A DNA stretch of 64,000 nt from Rubricella aquisinus (GCF_014199445.1 NZ_JACIJS010000007.1:214130-278129), one strand, 5' to 3'. Counted from the stretch's first letter, positions 1 through 9,964 are shown. Numbers and translations are program-made. Notes: generated from the letters alone by a model not told the origin.

Positions 1-267
1 TTCAAGCGGCCCAAGCGGTGCGGCATAGGCATTCAGTCCCGCATCAATCGCCATCTGGTAGTGGTAATGCGGATCATACGCTGCCGGATTGGGGGCAAAG
101 CTGCGCGCGGGTCCGTGCTCGAACCCCTGATCGACGGGGAGGATGATCATCTTGCCAGTGCCAGCCAGCTTGCCTTGCATCATCATGCGGCAAAGCTGTG
201 CTTTCACGCCGGGTGTTTCGCCTTCGTAATTCGCAAGGATATTGCGAACGGTACGGGTCGCTTTCAT
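1..267 (-). CDS. Class I fructose-bisphosphate aldolase, N-terminal part (cut by window edge)
   Basis: The first 89 residues of a glycolytic/gluconeogenic aldolase, which splits fructose-1,6-bisphosphate in the cytoplasm. The sequence has the N-terminal signature of the DhnA/FbaB-type class I family: a short helical start, then IILPVDQGFEHGP and AAYDPHYHYQMAIDAG. The Schiff-base lysine would lie outside the window. The ATG at 267 follows an AAGGA ribosome site. It lies downstream of pgk on the same strand, but a strong terminator separates them, so it probably has its own promoter. Family assignment is confident. Subtype (archaeal-type class I) is recalled from motif similarity. Confidence 0.85.
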   Translation of the reverse strand, partial: MKATRTVRNILANYEGETPGVKAQLCRMMMQGKLAGTGKMIILPVDQGFEHGPARSFAPNPAAYDPHYHYQMAIDAGLNAYAAPLGPLE

Positions 268-402
268 GGTTTTATGTCCTTTGGGCCAAAAAGGGATAAG
301 TGCCGTTGGGGTACCGTGTGGGCTTGTGAGCGGTCAACCCACCTGACGGAATGCAACCGGTTTGGAAGCGCAGGAAAAAGCGTCGCAGGCAAGGATTTGC
401 CG

Positions 403-441
403 CAAAAACGCAAAACGCGCCGCGAGGGTGCGCGGCGCGTT
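403..441 (-). terminator. Rho-independent terminator of pgk
   Basis: An 11-bp perfect stem (414-424 with 431-441, six-base loop) is followed on the minus strand by T-rich sequence with runs of four and five T. It lies 20 bases past the pgk stop and separates pgk from the aldolase gene. Confidence 0.8.
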
Positions 442-460
442 GCAGAAATCTGGGTTTCGA

Positions 461-1639
461 TCACCGGGTCAGGACTGCCACACCGGGCAGGGTTTTGCCT
501 TCCAGCCATTCAAGGAACGCGCCCCCGGCGGAACTGATATAGCTGAACTGATCCGCCACCCCGGCCATGTTGAGCGCAGACACCGTATCGCCGCCCCCCG
601 CAACGGATGTGAGCTTGCCCGCTTCGGTCAGCTTGCCTGCTGCCCGCGCCGCCGCGAAGGTCGCGGTGCCAAAGGGTTCGATCTCGAACGCGCCAAGGGG
701 GCCGTTCCAGACCAGCGCCTTGCATGTGCCAAACAGAGCCTCGATATGGGCGACAGCCTCCGGCCCCGCGTCAAGGATCATCATATCCTCGGGGCAGGCA
801 TCGGCAGGCACCACACGGTTTTCAGCGCCCGCCTTGAACTCCGCCGCGATGACCACGTCTTTCGGCAGATGCAGGGTGCATCCCGCACCTTCAGCCTTTG
901 CCATCACATCCCGCGCGGTGTCGAGCATGTCGTATTCACAAAGCGATTTGCCAACCCCGATGCCCTGCGCGGCAAGGAACGTGTTGGCCATGCCGCCCCC
1001 GATCACGATGTGATCCATCCGGGTGATGAGATTGCCCAAAAGATCAAGCTTGGTCGAAACCTTGGCCCCGCCGACCACGGCGCAAACGGGCGGGGTCGGG
1101 TTGGCGAGCACAGCTTCAAGCGCGCCCAACTCCTCCGCCATCAAGAGACCGGCGAAAGAGGGCAGGTGGTGGCCGACCCCTTCGGTGGAGGCGTGGGCCC
1201 GATGCGCGGCGGAGAATGCATCATTGCAAAACACATCCCCAAGAGAGGCGAGAAAGCCCGCCATCTGCGGATCATTCGCCTCTTCCATCGCGGAAAACCG
1301 GGTGTTTTCAACGAGGATGACGGTGCCGTCGGGTGTCGCGTCAATCGCGTCGCGGCTTGGCCGCTCCATGAAGGTGACGGAGTGGCCCGTGTGCCGCTCC
1401 AGTGCGGGCACCAGAAAGCGCAGCGACATCTCCGGTACGACCTTGCCCTTGGGCCGCCCGAAATGGGACAGGATCACGGGCTTCCCGCCTGCCGCGACGA
1501 TCGCCTTTACCGTGGGGGCGGCGCGAATGATCCGCGTCTCATCGGTGATCCGATCGCCATCAGTGGGCACGTTCAGATCAAGCCGGGTCAATACGACCTT
1601 TCCCGCCAGATCCATATCGCTCAGGGTTTTCCAGCTCAT
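461..1639 (-). CDS. pgk: Phosphoglycerate kinase
   Basis: Transfers phosphate between 1,3-bisphosphoglycerate and ADP in the cytoplasm (glycolysis, or the reverse step in gluconeogenesis). The 392 residues match the usual bacterial length. Visible motifs are LTRLDLNVP near the N-terminus, SHFGRPKG, the hinge region GGAKVSTKL and the nucleotide-binding GGGDT near the C-terminus. The ATG at 1639 has an AAGGA ribosome site eight bases upstream. A 47-residue membrane protein gene ends 18 bases upstream on the same strand, so the two are probably co-transcribed. A terminator follows. Confidence 0.97.
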   Translation of the reverse strand: MSWKTLSDMDLAGKVVLTRLDLNVPTDGDRITDETRIIRAAPTVKAIVAAGGKPVILSHFGRPKGKVVPEMSLRFLVPALERHTGHSVTFMERPSRDAIDATPDGTVILVENTRFSAMEEANDPQMAGFLASLGDVFCNDAFSAAHRAHASTEGVGHHLPSFAGLLMAEELGALEAVLANPTPPVCAVVGGAKVSTKLDLLGNLITRMDHIVIGGGMANTFLAAQGIGVGKSLCEYDMLDTARDVMAKAEGAGCTLHLPKDVVIAAEFKAGAENRVVPADACPEDMMILDAGPEAVAHIEALFGTCKALVWNGPLGAFEIEPFGTATFAAARAAGKLTEAGKLTSVAGGGDTVSALNMAGVADQFSYISSAGGAFLEWLEGKTLPGVAVLTR

Positions 1640-1657
1640 GCGCTTATCCTTTTTCGG

Positions 1658-1801
1658 TTACCGCCAAAAGGCGAGCCAGTTCATCAGAAGGATGAGTTGC
1701 TTCATGAACCAGATGACCAAATCCCATTCGAAATAGAAATGATCCGCCGCGAGAACGGCGAGGATGATCCCTCCGATCCAAAGCGCGGCTGAGGTGTTCA
1801 T
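1658..1801 (-). CDS. Small membrane protein (47 aa) upstream of pgk
   Basis: A short gene that standard length cut-offs would miss. The ATG at 1801 has an AGGAG ribosome site six bases upstream, and the TAA at 1658 lies 18 bases before pgk. The product is strongly hydrophobic: residues 5-20 (AALWIGGIILAVLAAD) form one membrane segment and residues 28-46 (tryptophan-, leucine- and methionine-rich) a second or amphipathic one. I recognise no function. Good ribosome site, hydrophobic organisation and tight spacing to pgk argue that it is real. It could be a small inner-membrane protein co-expressed with glycolysis. Confidence 0.65.
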   Translation of the reverse strand: MNTSAALWIGGIILAVLAADHFYFEWDLVIWFMKQLILLMNWLAFWR

Positions 1802-1867
1802 GATGGCTCCTGCGATCCAAAACTCAGCCCGTCTATAACGGGGCTTGCCGGGTTTTGGTAGCGCGGA

Positions 1868-2440
1868 TCAGCAGTCCGGCGGCAGATCGGCAAGGTGACC
1901 GATCAGGTCATAGCTGAGCGTCACCGTGTCGCCCACGGCGATCAGGCGCGACACCCCGCCCTGACCAATGCCGAATTCCTTGAACGCCATTTCCATCTGC
2001 CCAATGGCGCGCAGGCAGGTGCCGGTCTGCTCCAGCGTGAATTCAGGGGTGAAGGCAAATGCGTTGCCCTTGATCGTGAGGATACCATCGGCCTGCATGG
2101 TCTGCCCGTCGATCACGCGCAGCGCGTTGAGCGTGAAGGTGGCCTGCGGATGGGCCTGCGTGTGGAACCAATCCTCGGTCTTGGCAAAGGCCGTGCGCAC
2201 GAAATCCTGCAACACAACGGTTTCGGTGCGAACCGCTACTTCCACATCGGAGCCGTCCTCGGGGCTTGCGGGATCGAAAAACGCGCGGCCAGTAATATCC
2301 GGGAAATGCCCGTCAAACGGCACGTTGTTCTCCGTGTAGGTAAAAGTGATCGTGCTGCGCGCAGGGTCAAGCCGCCATTCGGCTGCCGTCGTGGGCAGGG
2401 TGGTCAGCAGAAAGAGAAGTGCCGTGAATAGCCGTGTCAT
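1868..2440 (-). CDS. YceI family periplasmic protein
   Basis: A 190-residue exported protein of the YceI family, lipocalin-like beta-barrels that bind polyisoprenoid or amphiphilic ligands in the periplasm. Residues 1-20 are a signal peptide ending in TTAA before EWRLD. The mature start (WRLDPARSTITFTYTENNVPFDGHF) and the later NALRVIDG and GILTIKGN segments are typical of the fold. The physiological ligand is unknown for most members. The ATG has an AAAGGGG ribosome site. It stands alone between pgk and tkt on the minus strand. Confidence 0.88.
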   Translation of the reverse strand: MTRLFTALLFLLTTLPTTAAEWRLDPARSTITFTYTENNVPFDGHFPDITGRAFFDPASPEDGSDVEVAVRTETVVLQDFVRTAFAKTEDWFHTQAHPQATFTLNALRVIDGQTMQADGILTIKGNAFAFTPEFTLEQTGTCLRAIGQMEMAFKEFGIGQGGVSRLIAVGDTVTLSYDLIGHLADLPPDC

Positions 2441-2531
2441 GTCGTGCCCCTTTCGAAGGAATGTAGGGCAATAACGGGTCAGGGCATGGTTTTATTCACT
2501 CATTTCCGCGTGAGCCGCATGGGGCGCCTCA

Positions 2532-2563
2532 AACAAAACGCGCCCGCGGATCAGGCGGGCGCG
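2532..2563 (-). terminator. Terminator of transketolase gene
   Basis: A nine-base-pair GC-only stem (2539-2547 with 2555-2563, seven-base loop) is followed on the minus strand by TTTTGTTT, 27 bases past the tkt stop. Confidence 0.75.
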
Positions 2564-2589
2564 GTCTGGTGTTCGGGATAGATCAGGCG

Positions 2590-4602
2590 TCAGAGCAGGC
2601 TCTTGACCTTGGCCGCGACGGCTTCTGCCGTGATGCCAAAATGCTGGTAGAGTTCCTGATAGGGGGCGGACGCGCCGAAGCTGTCCATGCCCACGAACCC
2701 GGCCTTTTTCCAGTTGCCCCGCTCCGCGCAAAGCCAGCGATCCCAGCCCTGCTGCACGGCGGCTTCAACGCCCACACGCACCGGCCCTGCGGGCAGCACG
2801 CGGCGGCGATAGGCTTCGTCTTGGGCGGCAAACAACTCCATCGACGGCATGGACACGACGCGGGTGCCGATCCCTTCGGCTTCCAAGAGGGCTTTCGCGG
2901 CCATCGCGATTTCAACTTCGGAGCCAGTGGCGATCAGGATCGCGCGGCGCTTGCCATCCGCATCGGCCAGCACATAAGCCCCCTGTTCGCAGAGGTTCTT
3001 CGTCTTATGCTCGGTCCGCACGGTGGCGAGGTTTTGCCGGGTCAGCGCCAATACCGTCGGCCCCTCCGACGTCACCGCGATTTCCCAGGCTTCTGCCGTC
3101 TCCACCGCATCAGCGGGGCGGATGACGCGCAGGTTCGGGATCGCGCGCAGCGCGGCCAGATGCTCGACGGGCTGGTGGGTCGGGCCATCTTCGCCAAGCC
3201 CGATGGAATCGTGGGTCATCACATACACAACCCGCTGGTTCATCAGCGCAGACAGGCGGATCGCCGGGCGCGCGTAATCGGTGAACACCATGAACGTCCC
3301 ACCATAGGGCAGCACACCGCCATGCAGCGCCATGCCGTTCATCGCGGAGGCCATGCCATGCTCACGAATACCGTAAGAGACGTGGCGGCCCGCGCGATTG
3401 TCCGCGTCAAACGTGCCCAAATCCTTGGTCAGCGTGTTGTTGGACCCGGTCAGATCGGCAGACCCACCCAGCGTTTCTGGCATGATCGGATTGATCACGG
3501 CGAGCGTGTTCTCGGACGCTTTGCGCGTGGCCACGCTCGGCGCGGCTTCGGAGATGGATTTCTTCAGCGCCTTGATCGTGGCGGAAAGCTTCTTCGGGGC
3601 GTCTCCGGCGATCTGACGGGCAAATTCGGCCTGCTTTGCGCCCGAAAGGGTGGCAAGGCGTGCTTCCCATGCTTCACGCTCCGCCGCGCCGCGCGCACCA
3701 GTGGCGCGCCAGCTCTCCACGATGTCGGCGGGGATGTCGAACGGACCATTCTCCCAGCCATAGGCCGCGCGGGTATCCGCGATCAGTTGATCATCCGTCA
3801 GCGCACCATGACCTTTGGACGTGTCCTGCGCGCTGGAACCGATTGCGATATGGGTGGAGCAGGCGATCATCGAGGGCAGCGGAGATTTCTTTGCCGCCGT
3901 GATCGCCGCGTCAACCGCCTCCGGGTCATGCCCGTCGCAGGAGAACACGGACCAGCCAGATGCCTCGAACCGCGCCATCTGATCGGTCACGTCGGAGATG
4001 CTGACCTTCCCGTCGATGGTGATGCCGTTATTGTCCCACAGGACGATCAGCTTGCCCAACTGCTGTTTGCCGGCAAGTCCGATGGCCTCTTGGCTCACGC
4101 CTTCCATCAGGCAGCCATCGCCCGCGATGACATAGGTGTGGTGATCCACGACCTTCTTGCCGAACCGCGCCTGCAAGGACTGCTCCGCCATCGCAAAGCC
4201 GACCGCGTTGGCGATGCCCTGACCAAGCGGGCCGGTGGTCGTCTCGATCCCTTTGGCGTGGCCGAATTCAGGGTGACCCGCCGTTTTCGCGCCAAGCTGG
4301 CGGAAGTTGCGGATCTGATCCATCGTCATGTCCTGATAGCCCGTAAGGTGCAAAAGGCCATAGATCAGCATGGAGCCGTGACCGGCACTCAGGATGAACC
4401 GGTCGCGATCGGCCCAATCGGGGGTGCTTGCATCGAATTTGAGATGCTTTTCAAACAGCACCGTCGCCACATCCGCCATGCCCATCGGCATGCCCGAATG
4501 CCCGGAATTTGCCGCCTTCACCGCATCAAGGGCGAGCACGCGCAGGGCGGTCGCTTTGCGGAAATGGTCAGGATGACGGGTGCGGAGATCGGCGATATTC
4601 AT
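2590..4602 (-). CDS. tkt: Transketolase
   Basis: A thiamine-diphosphate enzyme moving two-carbon ketol units between sugar phosphates in the pentose phosphate pathway. At 670 residues it has full family length. Seen in order: [15 protein letters not shown] near the N-terminus, the ThDP/metal motif [13 protein letters not shown] followed by DNNGITIDG, the pyrimidine-domain [18 protein letters not shown], and [15 protein letters not shown] chose the ATG at 4602 because [11 protein letters not shown] matches the usual start and an AAGGGA ribosome site lies ahead; an upstream ATG at 4683 would add 27 poorly coded residues. A sigma70-like promoter is visible upstream. Confidence 0.96.
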   Translation of the reverse strand: MNIADLRTRHPDHFRKATALRVLALDAVKAANSGHSGMPMGMADVATVLFEKHLKFDASTPDWADRDRFILSAGHGSMLIYGLLHLTGYQDMTMDQIRNFRQLGAKTAGHPEFGHAKGIETTTGPLGQGIANAVGFAMAEQSLQARFGKKVVDHHTYVIAGDGCLMEGVSQEAIGLAGKQQLGKLIVLWDNNGITIDGKVSISDVTDQMARFEASGWSVFSCDGHDPEAVDAAITAAKKSPLPSMIACSTHIAIGSSAQDTSKGHGALTDDQLIADTRAAYGWENGPFDIPADIVESWRATGARGAAEREAWEARLATLSGAKQAEFARQIAGDAPKKLSATIKALKKSISEAAPSVATRKASENTLAVINPIMPETLGGSADLTGSNNTLTKDLGTFDADNRAGRHVSYGIREHGMASAMNGMALHGGVLPYGGTFMVFTDYARPAIRLSALMNQRVVYVMTHDSIGLGEDGPTHQPVEHLAALRAIPNLRVIRPADAVETAEAWEIAVTSEGPTVLALTRQNLATVRTEHKTKNLCEQGAYVLADADGKRRAILIATGSEVEIAMAAKALLEAEGIGTRVVSMPSMELFAAQDEAYRRRVLPAGPVRVGVEAAVQQGWDRWLCAERGNWKKAGFVGMDSFGASAPYQELYQHFGITAEAVAAKVKSLL

Positions 4603-4655
4603 GAAGACGTCCCTTTGTGAGGCGGTGAGATGCCCGTTTGCGGCCATTTGCGCCC

Positions 4656-4683
4656 TCAATACCCGCTCAGGACCGCTCGTCAA
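4656..4683 (-). promoter_or_regulatory. Candidate sigma70-type promoter of tkt
   Basis: On the minus strand TTGACG (4683-4678) is followed after 16 bases by TATTGA (4661-4656). This predicts a leader of about 45 bases before the tkt ATG at 4602. Position and fit are reasonable, but transcription data are absent. Confidence 0.45.
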
Positions 4684-4820
4684 GCATATGTGGCTTGATT
4701 AGCACCTCTTCTCGGGCGACACTGCGCCGGAGCAGAGGGTGAGGGGAAAATCCCGCGTGCCACAGACGCACAACCCGACAAAACGAGGCAACCCGACTGT
4801 ATGAGAAGGGGATAACAGGC

Positions 4821-5066
4821 ATGAGTGATCTCGACGCATTGGAAGAGCGGATCGGTGCGGCCATGGGCCGGATCAAGGCCGCCGTGGATGAGGCCCGCGC
4901 GGCCCCGAAAGAAGACCCAGCCGCCCTGCGCCGGGCCGAGCGGATCAATGAGGCGCTTCGCAATCGCTTGAAAGAGGCCGAGCGCAAGCGCGAGGCCGAT
5001 GTCGCACAGCTCGACGATCTGATTTCGCAATTGCGCCCATTGGTCGAGGAGGGCGAACATGCCTGA
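4821..5066 (+). CDS. Small coiled-coil protein upstream of zapA
   Basis: An 81-residue, highly charged, all-helical protein. Almost the whole length (about residues 4-75) is predicted coiled coil by its heptad-like spacing of Leu, Ile and Ala between Glu, Arg and Lys. It overlaps zapA by eight bases (ATG of zapA at 5059), so the two are translationally coupled. The coupling suggests a cell-division role, perhaps pairing with ZapA. It may belong to the alphaproteobacterial DUF4164 type, but this is from memory only. Ribosome site AAGGGG upstream. Confidence 0.75.
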   Translation: MSDLDALEERIGAAMGRIKAAVDEARAAPKEDPAALRRAERINEALRNRLKEAERKREADVAQLDDLISQLRPLVEEGEHA

Positions 5067-5484
5067 GAAGGAAATCACAATCGGCGGGCGCGGCTATCGT
5101 GTGGCGTTTGACGATGGGCAAGAGGCCGCGCTTGATACGGCGGCTGGATATCTCGACGGTCAGGCCCGCACGCTTTTGGCCGCGGTCGGGCAAATTCCTG
5201 AAAGCCGGATGCTCCTGATGTCGGGGCTGATGCTGGCCGATCAGATGCTCGAACACGCCAAAGAGATGAAGGCGCTGGAGGAGAAAATCCGCGCCACCGA
5301 ATTGCGCGCCGAACGGGCCGAAGCCGAAGCCGCGAAAATTACCCCGGCCGCCGCCGCACCCTCAGAGCCGGAGCCGCAATCTGCCCTGTTTGACGAGGAA
5401 GGGGAGCGCAGCGCGCGCGAGCTATTGGAGCAGATGGTGCTGGAGCTTGAAGCGCTGGCCGACGATCTGGAAGCGGTGGATTAA
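5059..5484 (+). CDS. zapA: Cell division protein ZapA
   Basis: ZapA binds FtsZ and bundles its filaments at the division site. The 141-residue product has the N-terminal ZapA domain (about residues 3-95): the beta hairpin EITIGGRGYRVAFDDGQE, then a long helix with MLLMSGLMLADQMLE and a coiled coil. The C-terminal 45 residues are an Ala/Glu-rich extension beyond the usual roughly 100-residue length. It is coupled to the coiled-coil gene upstream and ends before a bidirectional terminator. Confidence 0.9.
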   Translation: MPEKEITIGGRGYRVAFDDGQEAALDTAAGYLDGQARTLLAAVGQIPESRMLLMSGLMLADQMLEHAKEMKALEEKIRATELRAERAEAEAAKITPAAAAPSEPEPQSALFDEEGERSARELLEQMVLELEALADDLEAVD

Positions 5485-5513
5485 GCGTTCAAGGCAAACA
5501 TCGTGCACGACGT

Positions 5514-5543
5514 AAAAAGGCAGGGCCATGGCCCTGCCTTTTT
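5514..5543. terminator. Bidirectional terminator between zapA and grxD
   Basis: A perfect 30-base palindrome: two 15-base arms meeting at 5528/5529, with five A on the left and five T on the right flanking a GGCAGGGCC stem. It would act as an intrinsic terminator for zapA on the plus strand and grxD on the minus strand, which converge here. Confidence 0.88.
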
Positions 5544-5564
5544 GGTTCCGACCGGGGTCACGGC

Positions 5565-5930
5565 TTACTTGTTCGACTCACGGATTTTGTCTGCAGCTTC
5601 CTTGCTGAACGCCACGCCGTTTTCTTCAAGCAGCGTGTCAAGCTCACCCGAGAGCGTCATTTCCGTGATGATATCGCAGCCGCCCACGAACTCCCCCTTC
5701 ACATAAAGCTGCGGGATGGTCGGCCAGTCGGAGAATTCCTTGATCCCGTTGCGGATCGCCTCATCGGCCAGCACGTTCACGTCCTTATACTCCACACCCA
5801 TATAGTTGAGCACACCCGCCACGCGGGAGGAAAAGCCGCATTGCGGCATGGAGGACGTGCCCTTCATGAACAGCACGACGTCGTTATTGGTGATGTCGGA
5901 TTTGATCGCGTCAAATGCGGGATTGGTCAT
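5565..5930 (-). CDS. grxD: Monothiol glutaredoxin (Grx4/GrxD type)
   Basis: A 121-residue CGFS-type glutaredoxin that carries and transfers 2Fe-2S clusters and works with BolA proteins. The active site CGFS is at residues 31-34 (MPQCGFSS); the [20 protein letters not shown] block that binds glutathione follows. The ATG at 5930 was chosen over an upstream one at 6014 because [10 protein letters not shown] matches the family start. A bolA gene lies in the same operon, separated by one membrane-protein gene, which supports a shared iron-sulfur role. Confidence 0.95.
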   Translation of the reverse strand: MTNPAFDAIKSDITNNDVVLFMKGTSSMPQCGFSSRVAGVLNYMGVEYKDVNVLADEAIRNGIKEFSDWPTIPQLYVKGEFVGGCDIITEMTLSGELDTLLEENGVAFSKEAADKIRESNK

Positions 5931-5967
5931 TGGTTCTATCCTTTTCGTATCGGGCGATGGCCCGGCG

Positions 5968-6291
5968 TTATTTCTGGCTGTTTTTGGGTACGAACAGCTT
6001 GTTATAGGCGTCACGGTCGCGGGTGATGCGTGAGGGGATCACCTGCCAGCGGCCACCCACACCATGCATCATGCCCTGAACGCCGCCCTGTGCGGTGGCG
6101 CGCATCTGCCGCTCCATTGCTTCCTGCATTTCGTCAGACAGGTTCTGATCGGTCGCATCGCGGCCATTGTCGCCGCCGAACTGCTGCCCGAGTGTTTTGC
6201 GCGGCGCGTTGCGTTTGAGGACCATCTCCACGGTGATGCCAGCAGCAAAAAGCGCGCCAATCGTCAGGAGCACGATCCAAAGGGTGCTCAT
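5968..6291 (-). CDS. Hypothetical single-pass membrane protein between bolA and grxD
   Basis: A 107-residue protein with one N-terminal membrane segment (about residues 4-24, [20 protein letters not shown]) and a hydrophilic tail rich in Met, Gln and Gly ([15 protein letters not shown]; then [16 protein letters not shown]). The tail probably faces the cytoplasm. It overlaps bolA by four bases (ATGA) and grxD starts 37 bases further on, so it is embedded in the BolA-Grx operon. I recognise no family. Confidence 0.8.
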   Translation of the reverse strand: MSTLWIVLLTIGALFAAGITVEMVLKRNAPRKTLGQQFGGDNGRDATDQNLSDEMQEAMERQMRATAQGGVQGMMHGVGGRWQVIPSRITRDRDAYNKLFVPKNSQK

Positions 6292-6530
6292 CCCGGCACC
6301 CGTGTGGTCAGTGCCAGCGCGTGAAGTTCGCCGTGCGAGCCGTCCATCCGGCCCTTGAGGGCGGCATAGACCATCTGGTGTTGCTTGACCCGGCTCAGGC
6401 CGCGAAACTCTTCGGCAACCACGGTGGCCGCGTAATGGTTTCCGTCCCCGGCAAGGTCGCGGATTTCCACCACCGCGCCCGGAAAGGATTCGCGGATCAG
6501 GGTTTCAATCTCGGCTGCCTGCATTGCCAT
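6288..6530 (-). CDS. BolA family protein
   Basis: An 80-residue BolA-fold protein; BolA proteins bind a 2Fe-2S cluster jointly with monothiol glutaredoxins. Visible are the N-terminal helix IETLIRESFPGAVVEIRDLAGDGNHYAATVVAEEF and the conserved GLSRVKQHQMVYAALKG helix and SHGELHALAL end. Short length and the GDGNHY loop resemble the IbaG/BolA2 subgroup. An ATG two codons in is an alternative start. It sits downstream of purL and in the same operon as grxD. Confidence 0.92.
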   Translation of the reverse strand: MAMQAAEIETLIRESFPGAVVEIRDLAGDGNHYAATVVAEEFRGLSRVKQHQMVYAALKGRMDGSHGELHALALTTRVPG

Positions 6531-6604
6531 CGGGTGCGCTCCTTACCAAAGTCATTGACTCAGAAATAGAGCGGCGCGGCCCGGGCTGCAAGGGCAAGCG
6601 GTGG

Positions 6605-6628
6605 AAAGGGGGCAGTGCTGCCCCCTTT
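6605..6628 (-). terminator. Hairpin after purL
   Basis: An 11-bp perfect stem (6605-6615 with 6618-6628) lies four bases past the purL stop on the minus strand. The T tail is weak (TTT inside the stem, then CC), so it may pause or only partly terminate before bolA. Confidence 0.5.
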
Positions 6629-6632
6629 GCGA

Positions 6633-8795
6633 TCAGGCCATCAGCCGGGGCAGGGCCGTTTGGTATGCCTCGCGCATGGCAGAGACCGGGAGAGATGCGC
6701 CGCCAATGGACAGCGCGTCGCCCTCCACAACGCCAAGCACTTCGGCGGTAATGCCATGCTCCGCCGCGCGGGCGCACAGGAGGGCTGCGTCTTGCGTGGC
6801 GACCAGATACCGCCCCTGATCCTCCCCAAACAGCGCCGCTGTCCCCGTGATGTCCAGCGCAAGGCCTGCATCCGCTGCAATCAGCATCTCCGCCAATCCC
6901 AGCGCCAACCCGCCATCGCCCAGATCGTGACACGCCGCCACAAGGCCCGCGTCGCGCGCGGCCAGCACGAAGGCGCCATTGCGCCGCTCTGTCTCAAGGT
7001 CCACGGCAGGCGCGTCGCCCTCCGCTCGGCCCAGCACTTCAGCGAGCAGCGCGGACTGGCCCAAATGGGTGCCCGCCCCGCCGATCAGGACAAGCGTTTG
7101 CCCCGCTTGCGCGCGCATCGTGATCCGGTCGCTCACGTCCTCAAGGAGACCTACAGCACCGATGGTCGGGGTGGGCAGGATGCCGCTGCCATCGGTCTCA
7201 TTATAAAGGCTGACATTGCCCGACACGATCGGCATGTCGAGCGCGGAGCAGGCCGCCCCGATCCCTTTGATACAGCCGACAAGCTGGCCCATGATCTCCG
7301 GCTTTTCAGGATTGCCGAAATTGAGGTTATCCGTGGTCGCCAGCGGCTTTGCGCCAGTGGCAATGAGGTTCCGGTACGCTTCGGCCACGGCCTGTTTGCC
7401 ACCCTCAACCGGATTGGCAAAGCAATAGCGCGGGGTCACATCAGCGGTGAAAGCGAGTGCCTTGTCGGTGCCATGCACCCGCACCACACCCGCGTCAGAG
7501 CCAGGGCGCACGACCGTATCGGCCATGACCATGGTGTCATACTGCTCCCACACCCATGCGCGGGAGCCGTAGTTGGGGGAGGCAAGGAGGGTCAAAAGGG
7601 CGGCACCTGCATCCACCTCCGCCACGTCGCCCAGCGGCGCGGCTGCGGGTGTTTCCACCCATGGGCGGTCATATTCAGGTGCGGTGCCAGAAAGTGCCTT
7701 GAGCGGCAGATCGGCCTTCACCTCCCCATGATGCATGATGAGGAAGCGGTCCTCGGCAATCGTCTCCCCGACGATCGCGAAATCAAGGTCCCATTTGTCG
7801 AATACCGCTTTCGCCTCCGCCTCTTTTTCGGGACGCAAGACCATGAGCATGCGTTCCTGAGATTCGGAGAGCATCATCTCATAGGCGGTCATGCCCTCTT
7901 CCCGCACGGGCACGTTTTCAAGGTCAAGCCGCACGCCCAGATCGCCCTTATCGCCCATCTCGACGGCGGAGCAGGTGAGGCCAGCGGCCCCCATATCCTG
8001 AATGGAGATCACCGCCCCCGTGGCCATCAATTCAAGCGTGGCTTCCATCAGGCGCTTTTCGGTGAAGGGATCGCCGACCTGCACGGTGGGGCGCTTATCC
8101 TCAATCGTGTCGTCAAACTCGGCGGAGGCCATGGTGGCCCCGCCCACACCGTCACGCCCGGTCTTGGCCCCGAGATAGACAACCGGCATACCGACGCCGG
8201 ATGCGGCGGAATAGAAAATCTTGTCCGTGTCAGCGAGGCCCGCGGCAAACGCATTCACGAGGCAGTTGCCATTGTAGGCGGAATGAAAGCGCAACTCGCC
8301 GCCCACATTTGGCACCCCGAAACAATTGCCATAGCCGCCAATGCCCTCGACCACACCAGCGAGCAGGCGTTTCGTCTTGGGGTGATCAGGCGCGCCGAAG
8401 CTCAGCGCATTCATCGTGGCAATCGGGCGCGCGCCCATGGTGAACACATCGCGCAGGATGCCGCCGACGCCGGTCGCAGCGCCCTGATAGGGCTCGATAT
8501 AGGAGGGGTGGTTGTGGCTTTCCATCTTGAACACCACGGCCTGACCGTCCCCGATATCGACGATGCCCGCGTTCTCACCGGGGCCGCAGATCACTTGCGG
8601 GCCTTCGGTCGGCAGGGTGCGCAGCCACTTCTTGGAGGATTTGTAGGAGCAATGCTCGTTCCACATCGCGGAGAATATCCCAAGCTCCGTAAAGGTCGGC
8701 TCCCGCCCTATGATTTCGAGGATGCGCGCGTATTCATCAGGCTTCAGCCCATGGGCGGCGATCAGGTCATCGGTGAGGGCGGGCTCTTGGATCAT
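6633..8795 (-). CDS. purL: Phosphoribosylformylglycinamidine synthase subunit PurL
   Basis: Synthetase subunit of FGAM synthase, step four of purine synthesis, using ATP and ammonia from the separate PurQ glutaminase. The 720 residues match the small PurL type of alphaproteobacteria. Seen: [15 protein letters not shown] near the N-terminus, [32 protein letters not shown], the central [10 protein letters not shown] and C-terminal [15 protein letters not shown]. Its ATG has an upstream GGAGA site. The divergent neighbour is a LysR regulator 290 bases away. Confidence 0.96.
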   Translation of the reverse strand: MIQEPALTDDLIAAHGLKPDEYARILEIIGREPTFTELGIFSAMWNEHCSYKSSKKWLRTLPTEGPQVICGPGENAGIVDIGDGQAVVFKMESHNHPSYIEPYQGAATGVGGILRDVFTMGARPIATMNALSFGAPDHPKTKRLLAGVVEGIGGYGNCFGVPNVGGELRFHSAYNGNCLVNAFAAGLADTDKIFYSAASGVGMPVVYLGAKTGRDGVGGATMASAEFDDTIEDKRPTVQVGDPFTEKRLMEATLELMATGAVISIQDMGAAGLTCSAVEMGDKGDLGVRLDLENVPVREEGMTAYEMMLSESQERMLMVLRPEKEAEAKAVFDKWDLDFAIVGETIAEDRFLIMHHGEVKADLPLKALSGTAPEYDRPWVETPAAAPLGDVAEVDAGAALLTLLASPNYGSRAWVWEQYDTMVMADTVVRPGSDAGVVRVHGTDKALAFTADVTPRYCFANPVEGGKQAVAEAYRNLIATGAKPLATTDNLNFGNPEKPEIMGQLVGCIKGIGAACSALDMPIVSGNVSLYNETDGSGILPTPTIGAVGLLEDVSDRITMRAQAGQTLVLIGGAGTHLGQSALLAEVLGRAEGDAPAVDLETERRNGAFVLAARDAGLVAACHDLGDGGLALGLAEMLIAADAGLALDITGTAALFGEDQGRYLVATQDAALLCARAAEHGITAEVLGVVEGDALSIGGASLPVSAMREAYQTALPRLMA

Positions 8796-9085
8796 GAGGT
8801 GTCTCCGGGCACGAAAGTTGCCGCTTTGTAGTGGCGAGCATACCCGGAGAGCAAGTCATCTGTGCTTACGCCGCAGCCAAAGCGGCGCGGGCCAGCCCGC
8901 GCGCCGTATCTCGCGCGCATGAGAGACCGCTGGCCCATCGTCCATCCGGGTGGCTGCTTTGAAGGTTTGGGAATAAAGATATAACATTTGATTTCCTCAT
9001 TCTGTTCGTTGATGTTCAATATATGAGGGGTTTTCGTGCCATTAGCGAGAAAACGGAATTTCCATATTGTTAGGTGAGGTTTCAA

Positions 9086-9964
9086 TTGAATTGGTCGCAA
9101 CTGCCCCCTTTGGCCGCCCTGCGCGCGTTTGAAGCGACGGCGCGGCATGGCTCGTTTTCCGCCGCCGCGCGGGAGCAGAACGTGACCCCTGCGGCGATAA
9201 ATCAGCAGGTCCGCGCGCTGGAGCGGCATCTAAACGCGCCGCTCGTCCAGCGACAGGGCCGGGGCGTGGCGCTGACGGAGGCGGGCCATAGCCTGTCCCG
9301 CGATCTGGGGCAGGCGTTTTCCCTGATTCAGGACGGGGTGGAGCGGGTGGCGGAGGCCAGTGCTGCGCGCCCTGTGCGCATCACTACGACGCCCACATTT
9401 GCGGCCTATTGGTTCATGCCGCGCTATGGCGCGTTTCGGGCACAACATCCCGACATGGAATTGATGGTGCATCCTACGGGTGCTGTGATCGACATGACCG
9501 ATGGCACCTATGATTTCGCGATCCGGTTCAACGGCAAACAGACACCGGGTCTGGAGAGCGTGCCGCTGGTCGCGACGCCCATCGTCGTGGTCGGCACGCC
9601 AGACCTGATTGCCTCAACGCCTTATAAGGGGCTGGAGGCATTGGCCCATCTGCCATGGTTCGTCGAAAGCGGCTCGGACGAAATGTCCACGTGGCAGGCG
9701 GCGTTCCGGCAGATGACCGCGCGCCCGGATAATGTGACGTGGTTGCCGGGAACGATGATCCTCGATGCGGTACGCGGTGGGCATGGCGTGGCCACGGTGG
9801 CGGAGATGTTCGTGACGGATGAGATCGCCGCCGGACGGCTCATCCCGATCTGGCGGACGGAGGAGGTTGCCGCAGGCTATAGCCTGATTCACCGCAGCGG
9901 GGTCTTGCGCCCCGCCGCGAAAGCCTTCGCCACTTGGATCAAGCGGGAGGCGACGGGAGCCTAG
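9086..9964 (+). CDS. LysR-type transcriptional regulator, GcvA-like
   Basis: A 292-residue DNA-binding regulator. An N-terminal winged helix-turn-helix (LRAFEATARHGSFSAAAREQNVTPAAINQQVRALE) is followed by a substrate-binding domain from about residue 90 (RITTTPTFAAYWFMPRYGAF). The pattern of conserved residues is that of GcvA-type members. I prefer the TTG at 9086, because an AGGTGAGG ribosome site sits six bases upstream and NWSQLPPLAALRAFEA is a typical start; a GTG at 9074 is the alternative. It is divergent from purL. The target is not clear. Confidence 0.88.
   Translation: MNWSQLPPLAALRAFEATARHGSFSAAAREQNVTPAAINQQVRALERHLNAPLVQRQGRGVALTEAGHSLSRDLGQAFSLIQDGVERVAEASAARPVRITTTPTFAAYWFMPRYGAFRAQHPDMELMVHPTGAVIDMTDGTYDFAIRFNGKQTPGLESVPLVATPIVVVGTPDLIASTPYKGLEALAHLPWFVESGSDEMSTWQAAFRQMTARPDNVTWLPGTMILDAVRGGHGVATVAEMFVTDEIAAGRLIPIWRTEEVAAGYSLIHRSGVLRPAAKAFATWIKREATGA

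Noticed and set aside
362..1792. Long plus-strand open frame opposite pgk
   Set aside because: It is the antisense of pgk in high-GC DNA; no family motif, and codon pattern favours the minus strand.
2569..4620. 683-codon plus-strand open frame opposite transketolase
   Set aside because: His/Arg-rich shadow of tkt with no recognisable domain.
5485..5564. 6S RNA next to zapA, as in other bacteria
   Set aside because: Only 80 bases with a terminator palindrome; no room or structure for 6S RNA. The 4684-4820 gap also lacks the long rod-like fold.
6615..8831. 738-codon plus-strand open frame opposite purL
   Set aside because: Antisense shadow; purL motifs are complete on the other strand.
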